This document shows, piece by piece, positions 31,967 through 41,900 of a stretch of 64,000 bases of DNA. Each line of letters begins with the position of its first letter. The stretch's first letter is position 1. Under the pieces are notes generated by a model, which saw only the letters and a program-made list of their open reading frames with translations, made no database searches and was not told where the DNA came from. Source of the stretch: Calvatia gigantea (taxonomy: Eukaryota; Basidiomycota; Agaricomycetes; Agaricales; Lycoperdaceae); NCBI GenBank assembly GCA_025093985.1, contig JACAAK010000003.1, forward strand, positions 2,108,001 through 2,172,000, written 5' to 3'. Position numbers and translations under genes: made by a program.

Positions 31967-32692
31967 ATGTCTGCTCACTAAATCCTTTCTCTCCAGCAAT
32001 GAAAAATACGTTTCGACCTTCAACAAGGGCCACCTGAACATCCCACCAGTTAAGAAGCTTATTGTTGGTGAGTTGCTCAACCTTTTTTTTTGGTTGCATA
32101 TGCGATAACAAGCGCCACAGTGGCTTGCATGGATGCTCGCCTCGAGTACGAGATCAAACTTGTTGCCCAGGCCAAATACTCATGGTACTAGGCCTTTAAC
32201 CCAGCTGGGCTTTGACCTTGGAGACGCTCACGTTATCCGCAATGCCGGTGGCCTAGTGTAAATCATTTTATGTTCTCGCACGTGTAAACTCGCTCAGTTA
32301 TTTTTTCAGACGTGATGCTGTTCGCAGCATCATCGTCTCCCAGCGGCTTCTAGGCACTCGCGAGATTGCGGTTGTCCACCACAGTGGATGTGGTATGCTC
32401 ACATTCTCCACCGAACAGCTCAGAGGAATTGTCAGGGATGCTAGTCCCGGCAATAGTGAGGTTGCCAAAGCCGTCAGCGAGATCGATTTCTTGGAGTTCT
32501 CCAACCTCGAAGAAAGCATCAAGTCCGATGTTAAATTCCTCAAGGAGAACCCCCTTGTCCTGGAGGACACCGTATTTACAGGATGGATTTATGAGGTCGA
32601 AACTGGCAAGGTAATACAACTGTTTTTCAGGGATCCCGTCATCATATTCACCTTACCTTCACGCTCCCTCTCAGATAAAACAAATTGTTTAG
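31967..32692 (+). CDS. Beta-carbonic anhydrase, first intron damaged
   Basis: Zinc enzyme that interconverts CO2 and bicarbonate, about 165 residues, of the small beta class. Zinc and catalytic residues are visible: Cys, Asp, Arg in VACMDARLEPLTQLGFDLGD, then AHVIRNAGG, and His/Cys in VVHHSGCGMLTF. End: TGWIYEVETGKIKQIV. Later exons join well (donors GTGAGT, GTACGA, GTAAAT, GTAATA). The start is odd. ATG TCT GCT CA at 31967-31977 must join the exon beginning at 31997 (giving MSAHNEKYVSTFNKGHLNIP), but only 19 nt lie between, CTAAATCCTTTCTCTCCAG, i.e. a normal intron 3' end with no 5' splice site. Either the 5' part of the intron was deleted, the assembly lost bases, or the true first exon lies elsewhere. 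Without a fix the ATG reads only MSAH and stops. Confidence 0.75.
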
Positions 32693-32915
32693 TCGTGAAT
32701 TTCTATCCTTATTCGGTATCATAATTATCATTTTCCCTTGGATACTAAGTCCGGGGGACAAGTGTCGGCCTGGGGCTCCAACCCAGGAACTATTTACCGA
32801 AACGGAGAATCATCAAATAAGATTATGTTTGATTGATGTCCGAGCCATTAAGTACGGCGCACACTCTCTTCGGTGACTTTCCCAGACTTCTTACCTTGAA
32901 TTTCGTCCGTAAATC

Positions 32916-34033
32916 ATGTCTGCCGCTGCTTCTCAGCTTGAACTCGAGGCTTTCCATGTCAAAGCAACCGACCATTTGGACATCTCTGCACCATCCGAGC
33001 CCGCCGACGCCACCGATGAACAACATGAGCGTGAAGTGTTGCAGGAAATCACTGGAATTTCCCTGCCTGAATCACCGACTCCGATAATAGCAATCGATAT
33101 GGACGACGTTCTCTGTGAAACGAATAAAGATGTTGCGGAATGCAAGCCTTCTTTCCATGCGGGTGGTTGAACACAGGTAATAAATATTAACTAGGGCACA
33201 ATGAAATTTACGGTACCAAGATGGATCTTTCCACTTTCTACTGTGAGGAGTAATCAAAATGCAGTTGGCTACTGATATGAATTCCGGGAACAGATTATTA
33301 TTATTGGAAGGTAACAGTATTTCAAACCTCGCAAAACCCCCTGATCTGAATGGTAAACGACAGAACCCATATTGGGGGTCTCTGGAGGAAACCTTCCGCA
33401 AGGTGGCGGAATACTACAAGACGGGCAGGATTTACCAGACAGACCCGGTTCAGGGGGCTAGGGAAGGGATTCAGGCACTCAAGGACATGGGATTCCGACT
33501 AATTATCGTCACGGCTCGGAAGGAGGACGGGGCGGATGAGAGCTGGGAGTGGGTCACGAAACATTATCCAGGTGAGGCTCATCTAGGTCATGACACACCG
33601 GTCGTTGAGTTAGTCTCGGCCGACAGGTCTGTTCGATAGCATCATATGCACTGGGCAATTCAAGGATGCGCACAAGACCGGGCACGAATTGGTTACGAAA
33701 TTAGGCAAGTCACAGGTAAGGAGTGTAGTTGTGCTTGATCATTTCTCTTGTGACCAACTCCACCGAAAGGTTTGTAAGGACCTCGGAGCGAAGCTGCTCA
33801 TCGACGACTCAGCGGAAAATATGTTACAGTGTGCAACTACAACCGACCCCACGCCCGTCCTCTTATTCGGAAACTACGAATGGAACCAACGCTTTTCTAG
33901 TCCAGGCGACGCACGCGATGATATGTCCTTTGATATTCGTTTCAAGGCTTGTGGTGGGAAGGCGTTTTGGAAGGAGGAAGTTCTGACTCTTCCAGAAGGT
34001 GCGCCGGTTTTGCCGAGTGAAGGACTGGAGTGA
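32916..34033 (+). CDS. HAD-superfamily hydrolase (5'-nucleotidase-like)
   Basis: Haloacid-dehalogenase-fold phosphatase-like protein, cytosolic, about 270 residues. Motif I is in PIIAIDMDDVLCETN (DxDD). Motif II region LIIVTARKEDGA contains the T, and a late LLIDDSAENML gives the acidic motif IV (DD). Other parts: PYWGSLEETFRKVAEYYKTG, DPVQGAREGIQALKDMGFRL, VLLFGNYEWNQRFSSP. The first intron needs a GC donor (33142) and ends TTAACTAG (33194), giving VAEWHNEIYGTKMDLSTFYY; a 17-nt exon (33294-33310) then supplies YYYWK before NPYWGS. This layout resembles 5'(3')-deoxyribonucleotidase-like proteins of fungi; substrate unknown. A disordered N-terminus of about 50 residues (MSAAASQLELEAFHVKA) precedes the domain. 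Confidence 0.78.
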
Positions 34034-34339
34034 AGTGGTTAGATGGGTTCGCAAGGCCAAAACGGAGGGTCGCGTCTGAGAGCATTGACGATAGTACTTA
34101 TTGGGATGATGCATCACCCAGCACGTGTGCGCTGTCTGCTGACTCTGCTCCCAATTTCACGTGCAATTGTAGACTACATACCCAACCAAATCGGATCTAA
34201 AGTCGTGCTTTACTACTCTTCGTCCGTCCATTAGAGCGTACTCTCTGCAGTGCGTCACTCGATCCTCAAGTTTACTTTACGAACGGGTTCGAATTGTGCC
34301 GGCTGCTGTCAGGGTTGGGATCATCTACTCGACTTGGTT
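34034..34339. promoter_or_regulatory. Promoter region of the ABCD transporter with two CACGTG sites
   Basis: 306 bp between the HAD stop and the ABC transporter ATG. Two CACGTG palindromes lie at 34132-34137 and 34158-34163, 20 bp apart, the second in TTTCACGTGCAATT. No TATA element is obvious. Confidence 0.4.
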
Positions 34340-37301
34340 ATGGTCGCTTTCTCGTCTCTGAGGGGCAAGACTGCCGGTGAACAGCTTGCTCGTATTTTCA
34401 AAATCTACGCCGATAATCGACCCCTTGTTCAACGAGTATTGAATGCTAGCTTCGTTCTTTACGTTCTTGGCACCACATACTATGGTATGTCCGGCGCTGG
34501 ACGGAAAGGTAGTTCAAGGCCGGGAAAAGGGAAAGCTAGGGCAGATGGGAAACCTACTGGTGGAAAGTCAGAAAGAGTCGCAGTACGTGTCTTACTCGTA
34601 TCCGTATTCTCAACTTATCCTGTATGCCATATCTTATCAGGTAGATGCGCTCTTCTACCAGCGTCTATCCCGAATCTTGAAAATCGTCATACCTGGCATC
34701 CGATCTAAAGAGGCACTTCTACTGCTAATGCACTCGAGTCTTCTGGTCTTCAGAACTGCAATCTCATTATACGTTGCAACTCTTGATGGCAAGTACGTCA
34801 TAAAGCGATATTTCGCACCCATGCTTTTGTTGATCATATTCATCCGTCAGGATTGTGGCAAGTCTCGTCAGGGTCAAGCCAATGAAATTCTTCTTCAATA
34901 TCCTCCAATGGTTGCTTGTTGCTATTCCGGCAACATGGTGTAACAGTTGGCTTAGCTATGTTCAGAACAAGCTTGCAATAGCATACCGGACACGGTTGAC
35001 TCGCGAGATCCTCTCCCAGTATTTGGGAGAGGCATCTCAGGGGTCCGAGGGCAAGCTGTACTATAAACTTGGTGAGTTCCGGCGGTCCTGCGGAGGTGTG
35101 GCCTGTGTCGAAATACACTTTGCAGCAAACCTAGATGATAGGATCAAGAACCCAGATCAGTGTGTGGTCAAAATGCAACAGTTATCCAGGTGCTGATGAG
35201 GAGTAGGATGATAACTCACGACATACAGCGCTTTTCTACGCATCTAGCTGCCATATATTCTAATCTCGCAAAACCTGTCCTTGATGTCATCCTTTATAAC
35301 TACCAGCTATCCCAAAACGTCGGAGCCGAGGGTCTCGTTGGCCTAACAATAGCGGTACAATCTACTGCTGTACTTCGTAAGTGCAAATTGTCTTTTCGAA
35401 TTATTGTCTTAAGGGACCAAATTACCCTAGTACGATATCTAACACCACCGTTTGGTGCCTACACCGCTCTGTCAGCGCAGCTGGCAGGATCGCTCCGACA
35501 TACACATTCACGCCTAGTGGAATTTGCAGAGGAAATTGCCTTCATGGGGGGCGAGCGTACGGAACGGTTCTTGATCGAACGCGAATATGCAACCGTCGTC
35601 GAGCATGAGGGCAAGGTGTTGGAACGGCGTTGGTGGTTTGGTTGTGTCGAGGAGGGTATCATTAAATGGTTGTGGGGGTCCTTCGGTGTATGTCCCTGCC
35701 GCTCAACATTCTGAAGAACCTAACAAACACCCTCGCAGCTTGTCCTATGTGCAATTCCTGTGTTCTTCAAGTTTCCAGGTACAGGTTCCGTCGATTTGGG
35801 AGGTCGTACAGAAGGTCAAGAGGACTAATTTTTTTGCTGGATCGGCGCCCTCTGACTCGTTGATTGAAACCAGGATTTGTGACGAATAGGCGCCTCCTTT
35901 TGTCCGCTTCTGGTTCGTTGCATTTTTGGGGAAAAGGTAGCTTGCGGTGCTTACCGGTATATCTTCAGATGCGTTTGGTCGCGTGATGTACTCTTATAAG
36001 GATCTCTCGGAACTTGCAGGATATACGGCACGTGTGTCGCTGTTACTTGACACGATCGAGGATGTGAAGAAAGGGAAGTTTGAGAAGGCGTTGGTAAGTT
36101 CTGCAACTACAGAAGGAAGTTCCACGAGTGGGTCCTTGCTTTGTTTGCTTACGGTACGCGGCTCAACTCGTGTCTAGTACTCAGTGGAAGAGGGCAAGTT
36201 ATCGAAGCCGAGGATATCCAGTTTGAGAATGTCCCTATCGTTACGCCCAACGGTGATATACTTTTGGAGAGTTTGAGCTTCCATGTTAAGCCGGGGGTAG
36301 GTTTTATCTCCCAACTCTTTAAAGACTTATTCATTGGATGGGAAATAGCAACACCTGCTCATTGTTGGCCCAAATGGTGAGATGCCCACAGCCCCCGCTT
36401 CATTCAAGAGCTTACCCAGTTCCAGGGTGCGGGAAATCTTCATTATTCCGCATCCTTGGTGACCTTTGGCCGGTCTATGGCGGAGTTGTTCGGAAGCCTC
36501 CTTCCTCGCAGTTCATATTGATTCCACAACGACCATATCTCTCGCTTGGCACCCTTCGGGATCAGATCATCTACCCTCACTCCGAAACTGATATGAGGGC
36601 TCGTACGTAATGATTTAAAATCTAACCTGTCAACTTATTAATGATAATCAGGAGGAGTTACGGATGATGATCTACTCCACATCCTGTCCGTGGTACAAAT
36701 GGGACATATTGTGGAGAGAGAAGGTGGTTGGGATGCTGCCCGGGAGTGGAGGGAATCGCTTAGCGGAGGTGATCAGCAGAAGATCGCTTGGGCGAGGTTA
36801 TTCTATCACCGACCCAAGGTGGGGTCCAACATTAGTGTTTGATCTGCTCTGACGTAGTTTTTCCTATCCGCTGAGTGTAGTACGCTGTCCTTGACGAAGC
36901 AACCTCACTTGTTCCAACGGACGTTGAAGGACTAATGATGGGGCACGCGACCGATCTTGGGATTACCCTGTTGACGGTTTCGCATAGGCCTTCGTTATGG
37001 AAGTATCATCAACTGATACTTCATTATGATGGTCAAGGTGGCTATGTTTTGTGAGTCTTTCCTGTTGTCGATTTGCACAGCCGTGAGATTGTTTTCGTTG
37101 TTCAGCACCAAACTTGATGCGGAGAAACGGCTGGAATTACAAGAAGAGAAACAGGCATTGGAAGCCAAGCTTTTGGAAGTGTGAGTTAAACATTTGCATG
37201 ATCGACGCGAGACTTATGGGTGTAATGGGAGCAGACCAAAGCTGAAAGCACGGCTTGCGGAGTTAAAAACGGCCGTGAGTGAGGAGGGAGAGCTTCAGTA
37301 A
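34340..37301 (+). CDS. Peroxisomal ABC half-transporter, subfamily D (PXA1/PXA2-type)
   Basis: ABCD half-transporter (ALDP family), which as a dimer moves long-chain fatty acyl-CoA into peroxisomes for beta-oxidation. N-terminus [20 protein letters not shown], then a hydrophobic start [15 protein letters not shown] and a basic linker. Domain blocks: [90 protein letters not shown] (the ABCD loop), [19 protein letters not shown] (EEIAFY-GG type motif), then the ATPase: [19 protein letters not shown] (Walker A split by an intron after 36374), [28 protein letters not shown] (Q-loop), [20 protein letters not shown] (signature), YAVLDEATS (Walker B), [13 protein letters not shown] coiled coil closes the protein ([13 protein letters not shown]). 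Around 720 residues, many introns. Nothing essential is missing. Confidence 0.9.
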
Positions 37302-37617
37302 TACTGTGAGGTTCTTATGTAGAGTATCATTTGTGAGTTTGTACTACGCCTCTGTAGCCGGTTTGTGGAACGAGGAGGTTGTTAGAGCGGCCGCTGGTTA
37401 AAATTGAAAGCGGATTGTATGATTTACGATGGGACAGAGCCGACTCGTGGGACATCTCGGCTGATGCCGGTGGCACTGAATGAGTGAAATTCTCAATCCA
37501 CCCGGTACCTTCAATCCTTGGACATCCATTAACACCGTCGTTTGGCTCCCCCCTTAGATTTATCATCTCCTCCCCGTTTTTGCATTATCCCTTGTTAGGG
37601 TGTTTTACTGTCAAAAA
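37302..37617. other. Intergenic, ABCD transporter to UPS2
   Basis: 316 bp; 3' UTR of the transporter plus the UPS2 promoter, which is CT-rich from about 37545. No gene seen. Confidence 0.5.
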
Positions 37618-38273
37618 ATGCACTTCTTCTCCCAGACTTATGACTATAAGTCAGTATAAGATTACTCTTGTGCCCTTTGGACTGAAACTAACTGGCCGCA
37701 CGATGTCCTAGGCACCCCTGGTCTCACGTTGTTATTGGGATGTGGCGGAAATACCCCAATCCAAAGTGCTCACATGTCATCAGCATAGACGTTCTCGACC
37801 GCAGCGTCGATCCAACCACTGGGATAGTGCGAACAGAACGGGTGTTGGGGTGTAAGCAGAAGGCACCAGGATGGATCGTCAAGGTATGTTATCAGCTTGT
37901 GCTGGCTGCGGTCATGGGCGCAGTTAAGCGTGCTTTCCAGTTGTTTGGCGGTTCGGAAGACGCATTCGTGCGCGAGATCATTTTTGTCGACCCGGCAACG
38001 CGGAACGCAACAATTACTTCCGTAAACCTTTCACTATCTCAGTTTGCGACCTGTTTCGAGCGCATACAGTACACTCCTGCCACGCATGACACCACCCTTT
38101 TTTCGCAAACGGCGGAAATTCAAGCGCGAATGGCGCTATGGCGAACAGCGGCGGACAAGCTAGAGGGATGGCTAGTACAGCGTTTCGAACAGAATGCACA
38201 GCTCGGTAAACTTGCCTTCACGGACGTACTACGAGTGCTATGGGAAGAGAGGCATGCGCAACCGGCTGCTTGA
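37618..38273 (+). CDS. UPS2: PRELI/MSF1 lipid-transfer protein, UPS2 (SLMO) type
   Basis: Intermembrane-space lipid carrier; Ups2 with Mdm35 moves phosphatidylserine to the inner membrane for phosphatidylethanolamine synthesis. Exon 1 (37618-37649) encodes MHFFSQTYDY and joins, after a GTCAGT..CCTAG intron, to KHPWSHVVIGMWRKYPNPK. Then HVISIDVLDRSVDPTTGIVR, TERVLGCKQKAPGWIVK, an intron, LFGGSEDAFVREIIFVDPAT, VNLSLSQFATCFERIQYTPA, LFSQTAEIQARMALWRTAAD and DKLEGWLVQRFEQNAQLGKL. The GGxEDxxVRExxxVD stretch and SLxxEDWxVxRFxxNAxxGK end follow Ups2/SLMO rather than Ups1 (compare the paralogue at 58583). No presequence, as usual for this family. Confidence 0.85.
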
Positions 38274-38996
38274 CGACTAGCAAGCTCCTAGTTGGCGGCC
38301 ATCCTGCTAGCCCAGCGGAATGACCATTAGCGAAGACGATATCTTCCTGTTCGCACTTCCCACACGTTTGCCGCAACCCCCCCATATTTATCAGCGAGGA
38401 GATGAAGAGGCACATAGACTAGATACGGAAGATGATGCACTGCAAAATACCTGAGCGCGTTAGGTGCTCATGGACTTGACATGGACTCCTTTCCATTGCT
38501 CATATGTATTCACGACTATATTCATCCGCCCCTACCGCATACACCCACACGATACCTAATAGGTTTTGTTTATTTTATTAGTTTTCTGAGTTGTTCTCAA
38601 TGCCTCATCTTACTCTGGTGCTTCCTGATCCGGCAGCTGTCGTCGCCCGAGCAGGTGTCGGCGCGGTTGAGTCACTCACTTGGGGCCTGAGAGCGATTTT
38701 CCCGTTGAGCCATTAGGTGGGGAAGATCCCACTCGTGACAGTTGCTGCTTATGTGACACAACTGGTAGGGTTACGACGTTGATTATCGAGTCCTTTGATG
38801 AGCAAACTTTCATTTCGAAGACCCACATATTTTCCCGTCAGATTCACTGTGTAGTAAGTATGTATTCGTCCTTCATGCAAGATGTGAATGGATTTATATT
38901 TTTTTGGCTAGGGGTTTACGTGGGAATTCTTGTTAGGATCAACGGGTAGATCTGAAACCCTCGGCCAACCAGACTATCACTTTAGCCTACATCATC
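38274..38996. other. Intergenic, UPS2 to TFIIIC subunit
   Basis: 723 bp. Contains a 44-codon open frame at 38320-38454 (MTISEDDIFLFALPTRLPQP...) and a 38-codon one beginning MPHLTLVLPDPAAVVARAGV; both have protein-like composition, but nothing else supports them. No RNA gene seen. Confidence 0.45.
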
Positions 38997-41900
38997 ATGG
39001 ATGACCTCGTTCATCACTGTCTTCGCGAGCTTTCCTTTGACGGTGACCTCGGTGAGTGCGCCTGTTTGTCATGTGATGGTGATTTTGTGTGAGATGGACC
39101 CCATAGCTTAGGCTTGGGTTCGAATCCCGGGCTCAACTATATCCTTGAATTGCGCACCCTGACCAGTTTACTGATATGTGTGCTGTATAATCTTTTGCAG
39201 GATCTAATGTCTCGCGGTTGAAGGATTTCATTGTCGAGTTCTATGATCAGCCAGGCGTTCCACATACTCAGAACCTAGATGACGCGTTTTGTGCATTTGT
39301 GTGGTCCCTTGTTGTCCAGCAGCCAACAGTTCGTGTGGGCACCATTCCTGAGGGATTGAAGTCGGAAGTGTGGATCGCGCCGCAGATAAGCAAGAAGAAG
39401 AAAGCTAAGGAGAAGGGGGAAGAAGAAGTTGAGACGAAGCCCCCCCAGTTAAATCCTGTACCAAATGCGAAAAGTCAATCTTTGGAGTCATTGGTCGAGG
39501 AACATGGAGACAGATTGAGGATTGCTGTTGAACCGAATGCGATATATGAGGCTATTACTGGGTCCCATATTCGGGTATGTGTTGCATATACGCACATTTC
39601 AAACATAAATTCTAAAGCGGTCCTTTTTAGTTCGCTAAGCTGAGTCCAATGGTGTATTCTGCACTCCAGATCATAACGCGAGGCAGAGATAATGGAGCCT
39701 CTGTTGTCTCTCTCGGAAAACAGTCTGGTTACGACCAGAAAACTTGCTTCTATCTTATTAAACAGCTCCAAGAACTTAACCTTGTGTAAGAGTTTCGTGT
39801 TGTTGCAACCACAGTCGACCTAATTGTCCTCAGGATTAAGGTTCCAAAACCAGGCGTCGGAACAAACTTCGCGATCCACCGTTATTTCTTCGAGAAATCT
39901 CCCCATTGGAAAGCCATTCGTGAAGAGGAGCATAAAGCAGAGGAGGAAGGCAAAACGCCAGGGCGATTCGACGAGGAACCGTTAGAGGAAGAAACCTACC
40001 AGCGAAAGACCTGCCCTCGAGTTCACACCAATCGATGCGCGACATTTGTCTAGCTTACCTCTTGTGAAAGCACGAGTGGTCAAACTCCTGAAAGCTTCCA
40101 AGAACAATATCCATGAATCTAATAATATGCTCGTCACACTTGTGCGTTAGCCAATAACTGCCTGTTGTCGGAGTCTGACGCGTGTCCAGGGGTTTTCAAA
40201 TCCGACGAAGACTGATAGGCGCTTTTTCCAAAGTAGGATCAGAGAGCTCATCCAACAAGGCGTCATTGAGAAAGTGGTTGTGCCAAGCTCGAGGAAAAAG
40301 TCAAGCAATGCACACGTTAGGTGTTTTCGCCTCGTCACGTCTCAGAAGAAGCCCGAAGGTGTTATCTTGGATACACGGGAAGACGATGAAGCGGATGAGG
40401 GAGCTGAACTTGCGAGTAAGTAACCGTGCTTTCTTGCGTTTATCGACCTGATGCGTTAATTAGAGGAAGTAAGCGGGGTCAAAAAGAACGTTACAATACA
40501 CAAGCAGATCTCCGATCTGTTGGAAGAAGCAGGAACTCGAGGAATGACGTTGAGCGTATGTTCTTAAATTGTAAACTGTTCTGTGCGCTTGGTTGAGGCA
40601 GATCAGGATCTCTCAACGGCGCTTTGTCACTTTGATAAGCGGACGATTGAGCTTCTGCTCACACGAGCCGACAGAGTACCACCCCCTCCCCACCTCAGTG
40701 ACCTTGGTATCGCCGGACTCATGGAAACCAGCGGTAGAGAACGGAGGCATCGTTATTACACTGTTGCGTCATACCACAAGTTGGTTGCGCAAGAGCAACT
40801 TGATCCATCCTCTGCTGGTTACAGCAATGTAGACTTTTCGAAAGTGGGCGAGTTTGGAACTCTTGATCCTGGCGTGTTCTACAAGGATAAGACCGCTCTG
40901 ATTGAATATCAAGACGTTTACAAGGCAGAGGTCGGCGTGATCACTGGGAAGAAAGCGTCGTCTAAAAGCCTAGTAACTAGTCCTGCGACGCTGGGGTGCC
41001 CGCGGAAGCAACGGGCAAAGGACGTCGATGCTGACGGTCAAGGAACGAAATCCGGTAAAAAACGGAAGGCTGATGTTATAGGGGATCCTACGAGTGTCGT
41101 TGGACCTTCAGCTAAGAAACGGAGGGTAGTGAAAGATCAAGACACTTCCGTGGCACCAGGTATGCACAGAAATACTATTTTGGTTATAACCTTTCTCTGA
41201 CAGTCACTCAGTTCCGAAGCGTCGAGGTCGCCCACCGAAGAACAAAACTGCTCCAGTTGAAACTGTTTCGTCAACTTCTGCCTCCGTAGTTGTTGCTCAA
41301 AACATTGGTGATGTTTCTTCTTCCATTTCACAAGCCGTACTTAAGAAGCGTGGGCCCACGGAGCGACCAATGAAAACCGACACCGTAGAGAACACGCCCC
41401 GTAAATCCAGACGGAGGAAACATTCCGAACTGGACGTTGTCCCCCCAGACCCCAGTGATTCTTTACCTTGTTCTGAAAACGCCACTACCGTTGTCGCTGC
41501 TGAGCTCACGGCGAAGCTGCCCATTCCAGCCGGTCCAAATGAAGGATCGAACGGCAGCAGAGACAAAGATATTTCGATTGTACAGTCAGAGTTACCCATA
41601 ACCCAGCTTGCTGATGTAGGTTCTCCAGTACAAATGGAGTCTCCTGCTCACAAGAGAGGAGCTCCCGAGGGGGATGAAGTACCGATAGATCCTGCCTTGC
41701 AAGATGCCCCTTCCCAATCGCCATTCCACCCGGCGCTTTCTGTGAGTGCCCCTCTATCACATGGCGCGGACTTCGTACCGACTTCCTCTGCAGATGGCCT
41801 TGGACGCGAATAAGCCTACAAACGCAAGAAGTCGCGTTAACGTATCTCATCTGAGACGTCAGGGTGAAATGTATCGGATCATCGAAAACCTCGGTGGAAT

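Noticed and set aside
39100..39135. Possible tRNA gene around the T-arm-like sequence
   Set aside because: Only the T-arm and B-box are present. The bases needed for acceptor, D and anticodon stems do not pair, and no A-box lies at proper distance.
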